A stretch of 64,000 nucleotides of DNA from CAJCIY01 sp964245825 (GCA_964245825.1 CAXTNT010000006.1:124001-188000), one strand, 5' to 3'. Positions 24,195 through 33,759 are shown, numbered from the stretch's first letter. The notes: generated by a model not told the origin, from the letters alone. Translations and numbers: made by a program.

Positions 24195-24723
24195 CGACCT
24201 GACGCTGCCCGGGGCCCCCGCGGGGGCCCGGCGCGTCCTCGGCGTCGACCCGGGCCTGACCCGGTGCGGCGTGGGGGTGATCGACGTGGTGCCAGGTGGC
24301 CGGCTGCGCCTGGTGGGCGTCACCGTCCTGCGTACCGACGCGGCCGCCGATCTGCCGGACCGGCTGCTGCTCCTGGAGGTGGGCCTGACCGCCTGGTTCC
24401 AGGCCGCCCGTCCCGACGCGGCCGCCGTCGAGCGGGTGTTCAGCCAGCACAACGTACGCACGGTGATGGGCACGGCCCAGGCGGGCGCGATCGCGGCGCT
24501 CGTGGCGGGGCGTCTCGGCGTACCGCTGGCCCTGCACACGCCGTCGGAGGTCAAGGCCGCGGTCACCGGCTCCGGCCGCGCCGACAAGCAGCAGGTCGCA
24601 GCGATGGTCTCCCGGCTGCTCGGCCTCAGCGCCGTCCCGGGGCCGGCGGACGCTGCGGACGCGCTGGCGCTGGCGATCTGCCACGGCTGGCGGACGCCGG
24701 CCCGACGACTGGTGGCACCGTGA
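24187..24723 (+). CDS. ruvC: Holliday junction resolvase RuvC
   Basis: 178 residues from GTG 24187. Catalytic acidic residues are visible: Asp in LGVDPGLTRCG, Glu in AVERVFSQHN, and the Asp pair in DAADALALAICH. RuvC cuts Holliday junctions bound by RuvAB. A LexA box over the start codon implies SOS induction; the inferred leaderless start leaves no room for an RBS. Followed by ruvA (GTGA overlap) and ruvB. Confidence 0.95.
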   Translation: MFADLTLPGAPAGARRVLGVDPGLTRCGVGVIDVVPGGRLRLVGVTVLRTDAAADLPDRLLLLEVGLTAWFQAARPDAAAVERVFSQHNVRTVMGTAQAGAIAALVAGRLGVPLALHTPSEVKAAVTGSGRADKQQVAAMVSRLLGLSAVPGPADAADALALAICHGWRTPARRLVAP

Positions 24724-25307
24724 TCGCAGAGGTGACCGGGACCGTGTCGGCGCTCGCACCGGATGCCGCGGTGCTCGTGGTCGGCGGGCTCGGACTGTCG
24801 GTGCTGTGCACGCCGGACACCCTCGCCGGGCTCCGGTTGGGCGCGCCCGCCACGCTGGCGACCGTCCTCGTGGTCCGGGAGGACAGCCTCACCCTGTACG
24901 GCTTCGCCAACGGCGACGAACGCGTGGTCTTCGAGGCCCTGCAGACCGCGACGGGGGTCGGGCCGCGGCTCGCGCAGGCGGTCCTGGCGGTGCACCGGCC
25001 CGACTCGGTGCGGCGAGCGGTGGCGGACGAGGACGTCGGCGCGCTGTGCCTGGTCCCCGGGGTGGGGCGCAAGGTCGCGCAACGACTGATCCTGGAGCTA
25101 CGCGACCGGCTCGGACCGCCGGAGACGGATCCGTCGCCGACGACCTCGGGCCAGGTTGGTCCGGTGGCCGAGGCTCGGGCCGGCCTGCTGGCCCTTGGTT
25201 ACGGGCCGAGAGAGGCGGACGCGGCGCTGACCGCCGCGGTGGCGGCACCCGACGCCGACGCCGCCGGCGTGCTGCGGGCCGCGCTGACCGTGCTCCGGCG
25301 AGGATGA
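24720..25307 (+). CDS. ruvA: Holliday junction DNA helicase subunit RuvA
   Basis: 195 residues from GTG overlapping the ruvC stop. N-terminal OB domain (MIAEVTGTV...LTLYGFANGDERVVFEAL), two helix-hairpin-helix segments (LQTATGVGPRLAQAVL and LCLVPGVGRKVAQRLILEL), a flexible linker and a C-terminal RuvB-binding domain (EARAGLLALGYGPREAD). It targets RuvB to the junction. Confidence 0.96.
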   Translation: MIAEVTGTVSALAPDAAVLVVGGLGLSVLCTPDTLAGLRLGAPATLATVLVVREDSLTLYGFANGDERVVFEALQTATGVGPRLAQAVLAVHRPDSVRRAVADEDVGALCLVPGVGRKVAQRLILELRDRLGPPETDPSPTTSGQVGPVAEARAGLLALGYGPREADAALTAAVAAPDADAAGVLRAALTVLRRG

Positions 25308-26341
25308 GCGAGGTGGAGGAGGACCTCATCGTGGCGACCGTGCTGCCCGGCGAAGCCGTCGCCGAGGCGGGCCTGCGGCCGCGCGACCTCACCGAGTTCG
25401 TCGGGCAGGCCCGCGTCCGCGAGCAGCTGGAGCTGGTCCTGAGCGGCGCCCGGGCCCGCGGGCGTACCCCCGACCACATCCTGTTCTCGGGGGCACCCGG
25501 GCTCGGCAAGACGACGCTGGCCATGATCGTCGCGGCGGAGCTCGGCGGCGGGTTGCGGATGACCAGCGGCCCGGCCATCGAACGCGCGGGTGACCTGGCC
25601 GCGATGCTGCTGGACCTGGCCCCGGGCGAGGTGCTCTTCGTCGACGAGATCCACCGCATGGCACGGCCGGCGGAGGAGCTGCTCTATCTCGCGATGGAGG
25701 ACTTCCGGGTCGACGTGATGCTCGGCAAGGGGCCCGGGGCGCGCTCGGTCAGCATGGACGTGGCCCCGTTCACGCTGGTCGGGGCCACCACCCGGTCCGG
25801 CCTGCTGACCGGCCCGCTCCGCGACCGCTTCGGCTTCACCGCCCACCTGGACTTCTACGAGGCGGCGGAGCTGGAGATCGTGCTGGCCCGGGCCGCCCGG
25901 CTGCTGGAGGTCACCCTGGACCCCGCGGCCGCGACGGAGATCGCCGGCCGCTCGCGCGGCACGCCCCGCATCGCCAACCGACTGCTCCGCCGTGTCCGCG
26001 ACTACGCCGACGTGCGCGCCGACGGCCGGGTGGACCGGGCGGTCGCCGCCGCCGCCCTCGCCCTGTACGACGTCGACGGCCTGGGCCTGGACCGGCTCGA
26101 CCGCGGCGTCCTGGACGCCCTCGTCCGCCGGTTCAACGGTGGCCCGGTCGGTCTGGGCACGCTCGCGGTGGCGGTGGGGGAGGAGCCAGAGACCGTCGAG
26201 GAGGTCGCCGAGCCGTACCTCGTGCGTGCCGGGCTGCTGGCCCGGACGGCCCGGGGCCGGGTCGCGACACCCGCGGCGTGGGCCCACCTCGGGCTGGTCG
26301 CCCCCGGCGACGGCCGGCCCGCCGCGCTCTTCGACGCCTGA
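25304..26341 (+). CDS. ruvB: Holliday junction DNA helicase RuvB
   Basis: 345 residues from ATG overlapping the ruvA stop. AAA+ ATPase with Walker A GAPGLGKTT, Walker B LFVDEIHR, sensor 1 GATTRSGLL, the arginine finger region GPLRDRFGF and the C-terminal winged helix. Drives branch migration. End of the ruvCAB operon. Confidence 0.97.
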   Translation: MSEVEEDLIVATVLPGEAVAEAGLRPRDLTEFVGQARVREQLELVLSGARARGRTPDHILFSGAPGLGKTTLAMIVAAELGGGLRMTSGPAIERAGDLAAMLLDLAPGEVLFVDEIHRMARPAEELLYLAMEDFRVDVMLGKGPGARSVSMDVAPFTLVGATTRSGLLTGPLRDRFGFTAHLDFYEAAELEIVLARAARLLEVTLDPAAATEIAGRSRGTPRIANRLLRRVRDYADVRADGRVDRAVAAAALALYDVDGLGLDRLDRGVLDALVRRFNGGPVGLGTLAVAVGEEPETVEEVAEPYLVRAGLLARTARGRVATPAAWAHLGLVAPGDGRPAALFDA

Positions 26342-26358
26342 GCGCGGCGTCACTCGGC

Positions 26359-26364
26359 TAGCAT
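26359..26364 (+). promoter_or_regulatory. -10 element upstream of yajC-secDF
   Basis: TAGCAT between ruvB and yajC, predicting a leader of about 58 bases with GAGGAG before the GTG start. Confidence 0.4.
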
Positions 26365-26428
26365 CGACCGCTGCAGGTGAGGCCGGCCGGTCTCGTCGTG
26401 CCCGCCGAGACGTCCGAGGAGTCCTGCT

Positions 26429-26827
26429 GTGCTCGCCCAGCTCGCACCCGCCGTCTGGGCAGGCGGCTCGGTACTGGCGGACCCGGCCGGGAAGAAGAAC
26501 AACCCGACCAGCTCGATCCTGCTGTTCGTCGTCTTCGTGGTGGTCATCGGCTTCCTGATCGTGAACGCCCGCCGACGCTCGAAGGTGATGCGGGGACAGC
26601 AGGAGCAGATCGCGATCGGCTCGACCATCGTGACGCGGTCCGGCATGATCGCGACGCTGATCGACCGGACGGACGACTTCGTCGTGCTGCAGCTCGAGGA
26701 CGGCACCCGGGCGCGCTTCATCCCGCAGGCCGTGGGGCGGGTCTGGTACGAGCCTGAGCCTGACAACGAGGAGCGGCAACACGCGGCCGGGGAACCGCCC
26801 GCCGACGGCGAGCCGTTGGCAGACTAA
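26429..26827 (+). CDS. yajC: Preprotein translocase accessory subunit YajC
   Basis: 132 residues, GTG start. One transmembrane helix (SSILLFVVFVVVIGFLIV, about residues 28-46), then the YajC core RRRSKVMRGQQEQIAIGSTIVTRSGMIATLI, then an acidic tail. Works with SecD and SecF to improve Sec export. Upstream of secD as usual. Confidence 0.93.
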   Translation: MLAQLAPAVWAGGSVLADPAGKKNNPTSSILLFVVFVVVIGFLIVNARRRSKVMRGQQEQIAIGSTIVTRSGMIATLIDRTDDFVVLQLEDGTRARFIPQAVGRVWYEPEPDNEERQHAAGEPPADGEPLAD

Positions 26828-26923
26828 GAGTTCAGGCGGCGCCCGGCCGGGCGCTGTCGCCGTCGCCGTCCCGCATCGCCGTGCCACCGCGCCGGGGCGT
26901 CGGCCCGAGGAGAGGAACTGGTC

Positions 26924-28711
26924 GTGGCCCGCCGGCCTCCGTCGCGTCCGCTCGCCCGTCTGGGCGCGCTGGCGGTCGTCCTCGCGGCCCTCTACAGCGG
27001 CATGGTGGGGTCAGGTCACCTCACCCCACCGCTGGGCCTGGACCTGCGCGGCGGCACCACGCTGACTCTGACCCCCCAGAAGGCCGCGGGCAAGGAGCCC
27101 AGCAAGCAGGTGCTGGACACCGCGGTCGACATCATCCGGCAACGGGTGAACGGCCTCGGCGTGAGCGGGGCCGACGTGGTCACCCAGGGCAACAACGTGG
27201 TCATCTCCGTACCCGGCAAGGGTCGTAGCGACGTGCTGAACCAGGTGGGCCAGACCGCGTCGTTGAGCTTCCGCGAGATCTACAGCGACCCCAGCGGCAA
27301 CTCCTACGTCGCCGCCAACCCCTCGCCCACCAGCACGGCTTCGCCCACCACGACGGCGTCGCCCAGCGCGTCCGGGAGCGGCAAGCCGGGCGCGAGCGCG
27401 AGTCCCAGCACCGCCGTGACCCCGAGCACGAGCGCAAGTACCAGCAACGGCGCCAAGAACCGGTCGCTGTCACTGTCGCAGGCGCTCCGGGCGACGGCGA
27501 CGCCCACTCCGACCGCAACGGCGACGAGCCCGAGCGTCACTCCGACGACGTCCAGCTCGGTCGGCGTGGTCCAGTCGGCAAGCGCCGCCCCGACCACGGG
27601 CGCAAAGGCCCCGGTCGAGGCAAACCAGACGGCGCCCTCGCCGGCCGTGCTCGCGGCGTTCAGCGCCCTCGACTGCACCAAGAACGGCGGCCGCCCTCCG
27701 GTCGTCGACGACGACCCGCACCACTTCGTCATCGCCTGCGACCGGTCGGGGCAGAGCAAGTACCTGCTGAAGCCGGCTGACATCAACGGGACCGCGGTGT
27801 CCAGCGCGTCGGCCACCATCGGCCAGACCAGCAACGGTGCCTCCACCGGCCTCTGGGAGGTCGACGTCACGTTCAAGGACTCGGCCGTCAAGACCGTCAC
27901 CGCGGTCTCGACGAAGCTGTTCGCCAACAACCAGCAGCAGCTCGCGATCACCCTCGACGGCGTCGTCGTCTCGGCACCGTCGACCGACGCCGTGCTGGGC
28001 AAGAACATCGAGATCAGCGGCAGCAGCGCAAACCCCTTCACCCAGAAGGAGGCGACCGACCTCGCCAACGCCCTGAAGTACGGGTCGCTGCCGGTGGCCT
28101 TCACCCGCTCGACGGCCGAGACGGTGTCGGCGACGCTCGGCCGGAGCTCGCTGCGCGCCGGGCTGCTCGCCGGGGCAATGGGGCTGGGCCTGGTGCTGGT
28201 CTACGTGTTCCTCTACTACCGGATGCTCGGCTTCGTCACCGTGGCCTCGCTCACGGTCTCCGGGCTCCTGGTGTACGCCAGCATCACGCTGCTGGGCTCC
28301 GCCATCGGCTACAGCCTCAGCCTGCCCGGCATCGCCGGCCTGATCGTGTCGATCGGCATCACCGCGGACTCGTTCGTGGTGTTCTTCGAGCGGATCAAGG
28401 ACGAGATGCGGGAAGGCCGCTCGCCCCGGCTCGCAGTTGAGTACGGCTGGGTGCGGGCCCGGCGGACGATCTTCTCCGCCGACACCGTGTCGTTCCTGGC
28501 GGCGGTGATCCTCTACCTGGTGTCGGTAGGTGACGTCAAGGGTTTCGCGTTCACCCTCGGCCTGTCGACGATCCTGGACATCGTGGTGGTGCTGCTGTTC
28601 ACCAAGCCGCTGATGACGCTGCTGATCCGGTTCCCGCTGTTCTCGACCGGCCGCAGCAGCGGCGTCTCGGCCGGGCGCGTCGGCCGGCGCGCCGTACCCC
28701 GGGAGGCCTGA
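26924..28711 (+). CDS. secD: Protein translocase subunit SecD with long Ser/Thr-rich insertion
   Basis: 595 residues, GTG start with GGAGAGGAAC upstream. First helix at residues 11-29, then LGLDLRGGTTLTL, the extracytoplasmic P1 domain, and six-helix RND-type membrane domain at the C-terminus (GLIVSIGITADSFVVFFERIKDEMR). Residues about 132-240 are a low-complexity run of Ser, Thr, Ala and Pro splitting P1; such insertions occur in some actinobacterial SecD proteins but this one exceeds 100 residues. SecDF uses the proton gradient to pull exported proteins. Confidence 0.95.
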   Translation: MARRPPSRPLARLGALAVVLAALYSGMVGSGHLTPPLGLDLRGGTTLTLTPQKAAGKEPSKQVLDTAVDIIRQRVNGLGVSGADVVTQGNNVVISVPGKGRSDVLNQVGQTASLSFREIYSDPSGNSYVAANPSPTSTASPTTTASPSASGSGKPGASASPSTAVTPSTSASTSNGAKNRSLSLSQALRATATPTPTATATSPSVTPTTSSSVGVVQSASAAPTTGAKAPVEANQTAPSPAVLAAFSALDCTKNGGRPPVVDDDPHHFVIACDRSGQSKYLLKPADINGTAVSSASATIGQTSNGASTGLWEVDVTFKDSAVKTVTAVSTKLFANNQQQLAITLDGVVVSAPSTDAVLGKNIEISGSSANPFTQKEATDLANALKYGSLPVAFTRSTAETVSATLGRSSLRAGLLAGAMGLGLVLVYVFLYYRMLGFVTVASLTVSGLLVYASITLLGSAIGYSLSLPGIAGLIVSIGITADSFVVFFERIKDEMREGRSPRLAVEYGWVRARRTIFSADTVSFLAAVILYLVSVGDVKGFAFTLGLSTILDIVVVLLFTKPLMTLLIRFPLFSTGRSSGVSAGRVGRRAVPREA

Positions 28712-28714
28712 GCG

Positions 28715-29908
28715 ATGACCACGGCGACGGTACCGGCCGGTCTCTCGCTGCGCAGCCGGCTCTACCGCGGGGAGACCCGGCTCGACGTCATCGGCCGCCG
28801 CCGGATCTGGTACGCCCTGTCGGCGTTGGTGCTCGTGCTCGGCATCGTCAGCCTGGGTGTGCGCGGCTTCAACCTGAGCATCGACTTCAAGGGCGGGGAC
28901 GCCTTCCAGTTCGCCGCCAACGGCCACTCCCTCGCCCAGGCCCAGTCGGTGCTCGACGCGCAGGGCGTGACCGACCCGGTCGTGCAGAAGATCGGCGAGA
29001 ACCAGATCCAGGTCACGACATCGGTGCTGCCCGATCCGGGGACGGGGACGAGCAAGGTCTCGCTCGTCCAGAACGCGCTGGCCACCGAATTCGGGCTCAA
29101 CCCCTCGGCGGTGAGCGTCCAGTCCGTCGGCTCGTCGTGGGGGTCCCAGATCACCCAGAAGGCCATCGAGGGCCTGGTGATCTTCCTCATCGCGGTGATG
29201 CTCTACATCGCCGTCCGATTCGAGCCCAAGATGGCGCTGGCCGCGATCATCGCGTTGATCCACGACCTGGTGATCACCGCGGGCATCTACTCGCTGGTGG
29301 GGTTCCAGGTCTCGCCGTCCACGGTCATCGCGCTGCTGACCATCCTGGGCTTCTCGCTCTACGACACCGTCGTCGTCTTCGACCGGGTACGGGAGATCAC
29401 CGCCGACATCGGGCCGCGGTCGAACCGTACGTACACGACCGCCGCGAACCTGGCCGTCAACCAGACCCTGATGCGTTCGATCAACACGTCGCTGATCGCG
29501 CTGCTGCCCGTCGCCGCGCTCCTGTTCGTGGGTGCCGGGCTGCTCGGGGCAGGCACACTGAAGGACCTCGCGCTCGCGCAGTTCGTCGGATTGGCCTCGG
29601 GTGCGTACTCCTCCATCTTCATCGCGACCCCGCTGCTCGCCGCGTTCAAGGAGCGCGAGCCCGCGATGCGTGAGCTGCAGAAGCGGGTCGCCTTCCTGGC
29701 CACCCACAAGCCGAGCGCGCTGGACGTGGCCGAGCCGGCGGCCGCCGCCGCGGCCGCGAGCGGCCCGCTCGTCCCGGTAGCCCCCGCCACGGCCGCGGGC
29801 GCGACGGCGGCCGACGACCCACCCGCGCGCGTGCCGGGCAGCCCGCTGCGCCAGCAGGGGACCAAGCGCCGGCGCGGCAAGGGTCGGCCGAGCGGGAAGC
29901 GGCGGTGA
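28715..29908 (+). CDS. secF: Protein translocase subunit SecF
   Basis: 397 residues, ATG three bases after secD. LSIDFKGGDAFQF is the SecF signature; LTILGFSLYDTVVVFDRVREI and NQTLMRSINTSL lie in the RND membrane core with six helices. The C-terminal 70 residues are an Ala/Pro-rich tail ending in basic RRRGKGRPSGKRR, presumably cytoplasmic. The stop overlaps apt (GTGA). Confidence 0.96.
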   Translation: MTTATVPAGLSLRSRLYRGETRLDVIGRRRIWYALSALVLVLGIVSLGVRGFNLSIDFKGGDAFQFAANGHSLAQAQSVLDAQGVTDPVVQKIGENQIQVTTSVLPDPGTGTSKVSLVQNALATEFGLNPSAVSVQSVGSSWGSQITQKAIEGLVIFLIAVMLYIAVRFEPKMALAAIIALIHDLVITAGIYSLVGFQVSPSTVIALLTILGFSLYDTVVVFDRVREITADIGPRSNRTYTTAANLAVNQTLMRSINTSLIALLPVAALLFVGAGLLGAGTLKDLALAQFVGLASGAYSSIFIATPLLAAFKEREPAMRELQKRVAFLATHKPSALDVAEPAAAAAAASGPLVPVAPATAAGATAADDPPARVPGSPLRQQGTKRRRGKGRPSGKRR

Positions 29909-30468
29909 CCGCGGGGCCGCGACCAGCCGACGGGCTGAACGAGGCGGCCACGGCGTTGGCGCTCGAGGTCGCCCGCCGGATCGTCGCAGTGCCGGACTTC
30001 CCCACCCCGGGCGTGGTCTTCCAGGACCTCACCCCGGTGCTGTCGGACGCCCCCGCGTTCCAGCTGGTGGTCGACTGGCTGGCCGGCTGCGCCGCTGGCA
30101 GCACCGCGGTGGCGGGGGTGGAGGCCCGCGGCTTCGTCCTCGGCGCTCCCGTGGCACTGGCGCTCGGCGTGCCCTTCGTGCCGGTGCGCAAGGCCGGCAA
30201 GCTACCCCGGGCCGTACACGAGGAGTCGTACGCCCTCGAGTACGGCACGGCGATGCTGGCCGTGCACACCGACGCCCTCGCCGGCGGCGCATCCGTGCTG
30301 GTCGTCGACGACGTGCTGGCCACCGGCGGCACGGCCGGCGCGGCCTGCCGGCTCCTCGAGCGGGCCGGTGGGCAGGTGTCCGCGGTCGCGGTGCTGCTCG
30401 AGATCCCTGCGCTGGGTGGCCGCGGCGCCCTGGCCGGCCGGCCGGTGCACGCGCTGCTCGCCACCTGA
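29905..30468 (+). CDS. apt: Adenine phosphoribosyltransferase
   Basis: 187 residues from the GTG overlapping secF. VPDFPTPGVVFQDLTPVL at the start, GVEARGFVLGAPVALALG, and the PRPP-binding motif VLVVDDVLATGGT (about residues 131-143). Salvages adenine to AMP. The order secDF-apt-rel is conserved in actinobacteria. Confidence 0.95.
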   Translation: MTAGPRPADGLNEAATALALEVARRIVAVPDFPTPGVVFQDLTPVLSDAPAFQLVVDWLAGCAAGSTAVAGVEARGFVLGAPVALALGVPFVPVRKAGKLPRAVHEESYALEYGTAMLAVHTDALAGGASVLVVDDVLATGGTAGAACRLLERAGGQVSAVAVLLEIPALGGRGALAGRPVHALLAT

Positions 30469-30499
30469 GCCGCGGCAGCCGGCAGGCCCCGGTCGCTGT

Positions 30500-30505
30500 T
30501 AGCCT
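30500..30505 (+). promoter_or_regulatory. -10 element of rel gene
   Basis: TAGCCT, with a leader of about 30 bases that carries GGCGGGAG five bases before ATG 30542. Confidence 0.45.
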
Positions 30506-30541
30506 TGTCAGTACGTCGACAACGATCAGGCGGGAGTCGGG

Positions 30542-32902
30542 ATGGCCACCGAGGCGACCGCTGCCGAGACCGCCGAGGTCGTCGGCGACGCCCCGGTGAG
30601 CGTCGTCCCGCCGGCGTTCGCCCGGCCGCCCGTCCTTCCCGCCCTGCGGGTCGAGGCGCCGGACACCGCCCGGCGGATGCGGGCCCGGCTGGCGCGGTTG
30701 TCGCTGCGCGCCACCGGCGCCCCCTCCGAGCTGGACCCGGTGCTCGCCGCGCTGCGCCGGCACCACCCAAAGGCAGACCTCAAGGCCGTGCACCGGGCGT
30801 ACGACCTCGCCGAGGAGGCCCACCGGGGGCAGACCCGCAACTCGGGCGCGCCGTACATCACCCACCCGGTCGCGGTCACCCAGATCTTGGCCGACCTGGG
30901 CATGGACGTGCCGTCGCTGTGCGCCGCGCTGCTGCACGACACGGTCGAGGACACCGAGGTCGAGCTGGCCGTGATCCGGCGTGACTTCGGCGAGTTGGTC
31001 GCGCTGCTCGTGGACGGGGTGACCAAGCTCGACAAGGTCCGCTACGGCGAGTCCGCGCAGGCCGAGACCGTCCGCAAGATGGTCATCGCGATGAGCCGCG
31101 ACCCGCGCGTGCTGGTCGTCAAGCTCGCCGACCGGCTGCACAACATGCGCACGCTCGGCTTCCAGCCCCAGCACAAGCAGGAGCACACCGCCCGCGAGAC
31201 GCTGGAGATCCTGGCCCCGTTGGCCCACCGGCTCGGGCTGAACACGCTCAAGTGGGAACTGGAGGACCTGTCCTTCGCGACGCTCTGGCCCAAGCGGTAC
31301 GACGAGATCGTCCGCCTGGTGGCGGAGCGGGCACCGGCCCGGGAGGAGCTGCTCGCCCAGGTCACCGAGCACGTCGAGGCAACCCTGGTCGAGGCCAAGA
31401 TCAAGGCGGCGGTCACCGGCCGGCCGAAGCACTACTACTCGATCTACCAGAAGATGATCGTCCGCGGCCGGGACTTCAACGACATCTACGACCTGGTCGG
31501 CATCCGGGTCGTGGTCGACTCCGTCCGCGACTGCTATGCCGCCCTCGGCTGCCTGCACGCCGTCTGGAACCCCGTCCCGGGACGCTTCAAGGACTACATC
31601 GCCCGGCCCAAGTTCAACCTCTACCAGTCGCTGCACACCACGGTGATCGGGCCGAGTGGCAAGCCGGTCGAGCTGCAGATCCGGTCCGCGTCGATGCACA
31701 AGCTCGCCGAGTACGGCATCGCCGCGCACTGGCGCTACAAGGAGACCCGCGCCGGCGCGCCCTCGGGTGGCGAGGACATGTCCTGGCTGCGGCAGATCGT
31801 CGACTGGCAGCGCGAGGCCAGCGACCCGGTGGAGTTCCTGGACGCGCTGCGCTTCGACCTGCACGCCGCCGAGGTGTTCGTCTTCACCCCGAAGGGCGAC
31901 GTGATCTCCCTGCCGGCCGCCGCCACGCCGATCGACTTCGCGTACGGGGTGCACACCGAGGTGGGTCACCGCTGCATCGGCGCCCGGGTCAACGGCCGGC
32001 TGGTCGCGCTCGACTCCGAGCTGCACTCGGGCGACGTGGTCGAGGTCTTCACCACCCGCGCCCCGGGGGCGGGGCCGAGCCGCGACTGGCTCGCCTACGC
32101 GGCGAGCGCCCGGGCGCGCACCAAGATCCGGCAGTGGTTCGCCAAGGAGCGCCGCGAGGACGCCATCGAGGCCGGCAAGGAGGCGCTGACCCGCGCGATG
32201 CGCAAGGCGGCCCTGCCGCTGCAGCGGATCCTCGCCGGCAGCCTGCTCCCGACCATCACGACCGAGTCCGGCTACGACGACATCTCCGCTCTGTACGCGG
32301 CGATCGGCGAGAACCACCTCTCGGCGCAGACCGTGGTGGAGCGGATCGTGCGCCACCTCGGCGGCCCGGACGGCGCGGTCGAGGACATCGCCGAGACCGC
32401 GTCCCCGACCCGCAACCGCGCGGTGAACCTGGGGGGCAGCGACCCCGGGGTGTCGGTGAAGGGGGTGGACGACGTCTGGGTCAAGCTCGCGCGCTGCTGC
32501 ACCCCCGTACCCGGTGACCCGGTGCTCGGGTTCGTCACGCGCGGCCACGGCGTGTCGGTGCACCGGACCGACTGCCAGAACGTCGAGAACCTGATCGAGA
32601 CCTCCGAGGACGACCGCACCGTCGAGGTCGAGTGGACGCCGTCGCCCACCTCGGTCTACCTGGTCAACATCCAGGTCGAGGCACTCGACCGGCACCGGCT
32701 GCTGTCGGACGTGACCCGGGTGCTGTCCGACCACCACGTGAACATCCTGTCGGCGACGGTGATGACACGCACCGACCGCGTCGCCATGTCCCGCTTCACG
32801 TTCGAGATGGGCGGGCCGGAGCACCTCAACACGCTGCTCGGGGCCGTCCGCCGACTGCCCGGCGTCTACGACGTGTACCGGCTGACCGGCGCCAAGAACT
32901 GA
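30542..32902 (+). CDS. rel: Bifunctional (p)ppGpp synthetase/hydrolase
   Basis: 786 residues. HD hydrolase domain with HDTVED near residue 132, synthetase domain with the RFKD motif near 348 (the RxKD form found in bifunctional Rel/SpoT rather than RelA) and FNLYQSLHTTVIG, TGS domain from about 445 (VFVFTPKGDVISLP), a zinc-finger/helical part with CCTPVPGD, and a C-terminal ACT domain from about 708. Makes and degrades the stringent-response alarmone. Only long Rel in the window. Confidence 0.96.
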   Translation: MATEATAAETAEVVGDAPVSVVPPAFARPPVLPALRVEAPDTARRMRARLARLSLRATGAPSELDPVLAALRRHHPKADLKAVHRAYDLAEEAHRGQTRNSGAPYITHPVAVTQILADLGMDVPSLCAALLHDTVEDTEVELAVIRRDFGELVALLVDGVTKLDKVRYGESAQAETVRKMVIAMSRDPRVLVVKLADRLHNMRTLGFQPQHKQEHTARETLEILAPLAHRLGLNTLKWELEDLSFATLWPKRYDEIVRLVAERAPAREELLAQVTEHVEATLVEAKIKAAVTGRPKHYYSIYQKMIVRGRDFNDIYDLVGIRVVVDSVRDCYAALGCLHAVWNPVPGRFKDYIARPKFNLYQSLHTTVIGPSGKPVELQIRSASMHKLAEYGIAAHWRYKETRAGAPSGGEDMSWLRQIVDWQREASDPVEFLDALRFDLHAAEVFVFTPKGDVISLPAAATPIDFAYGVHTEVGHRCIGARVNGRLVALDSELHSGDVVEVFTTRAPGAGPSRDWLAYAASARARTKIRQWFAKERREDAIEAGKEALTRAMRKAALPLQRILAGSLLPTITTESGYDDISALYAAIGENHLSAQTVVERIVRHLGGPDGAVEDIAETASPTRNRAVNLGGSDPGVSVKGVDDVWVKLARCCTPVPGDPVLGFVTRGHGVSVHRTDCQNVENLIETSEDDRTVEVEWTPSPTSVYLVNIQVEALDRHRLLSDVTRVLSDHHVNILSATVMTRTDRVAMSRFTFEMGGPEHLNTLLGAVRRLPGVYDVYRLTGAKN

Positions 32903-32906
32903 CACC

Positions 32907-32920
32907 GCCCCGGGCGGGGC
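32907..32920. terminator. Hairpin between convergent rel and PPIase genes
   Basis: GCCCC-GGGC-GGGGC stem-loop between the two stops; it could serve both directions. Short and without T-tract. Confidence 0.4.
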
Positions 32921-32930
32921 CGTCGCCGGG

Positions 32931-33680
32931 TCAGCTGATGGTGAACGACAGGATCTTGACCGTCGCCTTGGGCTTGCCGTCGCCGCTGCCGTTGGCCGTG
33001 CCCGCCTTGGCGATGGCGGTGAGGACCGGCAGCCCTGAGGTGATCGTCCCGAACGGGGTGTACGACGCGGAAAGCTGCGAGGCCTTGTAGACGAGGAAGA
33101 ACTGGCTGCCGCCGGAGTTTGGGGCGCCGGTGTTGGCCATCGCCAGCGTGCCGGCGGGGTAGGTCGCGCCGGTGAGGTTCTCGTCGGGGATGGTGTAGCC
33201 GGGGCCGCCCGAGCCGGTGCCGGTCGGGTCGCCGCACTGCAGCACGTAGATGCCGCTGGTCGTCAGCCGGTGACAGATCGTGTTGGTGAAGAAGCCCTTG
33301 CCGGCCAGCCACTGGAACGAGTTGATCGTGCACGGTGCCGTCGGGTCGAGCGAGGCGACCACGGTGCCCTGGCCGTAACGGATGGTGAGGGTGTGCCGAC
33401 CGGTGGCCTTGCGGTCGGGCGGCAGCCCGGGGCTCTTGGCGGTCTGGGTCGCCGGGTCGGCGGTGTAGGTGCACCCGGCTGCCGCCGTCGGCGTGTTCTT
33501 GGCTCCGCTGCCGCTGACGGCGAACCCGATGCCGGTGCCCGCTCCGGCGACGACGAGCACCAGCAGGGCGACGACGCCGATCCGGCGGCGCCGGGCACGG
33601 CGCTCCACCGCCCGCTGCGCGCGACGCGCCTGCCGGCGGGCTTCCGCCTGCCGTTCGTACCGTTCCCGCGAGGACGCCAC
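32931..33680 (-). CDS. Membrane-anchored peptidyl-prolyl cis-trans isomerase (cyclophilin)
   Basis: 249 residues from GTG 33680, preceded by GGAGCAGG; the frame stays open farther upstream but that is inside the divergent gene. A basic helical N-terminus (residues 5-33) and one transmembrane helix (about 34-53) precede a cyclophilin domain outside the membrane: FFTNTICHRLTTSGIYVLQCGDPTGTGSGGPGY, TLAMANTGAPNSGGSQFFL, TPFGTI. Actinobacterial PpiB-like proteins of this form assist folding of secreted proteins. Standard neighbour of rel. Confidence 0.93.
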   Translation of the reverse strand: MASSRERYERQAEARRQARRAQRAVERRARRRRIGVVALLVLVVAGAGTGIGFAVSGSGAKNTPTAAAGCTYTADPATQTAKSPGLPPDRKATGRHTLTIRYGQGTVVASLDPTAPCTINSFQWLAGKGFFTNTICHRLTTSGIYVLQCGDPTGTGSGGPGYTIPDENLTGATYPAGTLAMANTGAPNSGGSQFFLVYKASQLSASYTPFGTITSGLPVLTAIAKAGTANGSGDGKPKATVKILSFTIS

Positions 33681-33759
33681 GCCGCCTGCTCCTTCCGTTC
33701 GTGACCGCAGCGGGCAGTCTCCCAGACCCGCGACGCGGAACGCAGGCGCGCCGGGTCGG

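Noticed and set aside
26839..26854. 16-bp perfect palindrome between yajC and secD
   Set aside because: A hairpin in a GC-rich stretch inside an operon; too short and without loop to claim a terminator or operator.
30029..32905. 958-codon minus-strand ORF
   Set aside because: Exact shadow of apt and rel, whose domains are unambiguous. Similar long shadows at 27470-29707, 15621-17087 and 41139-43166 were dropped for the same reason.
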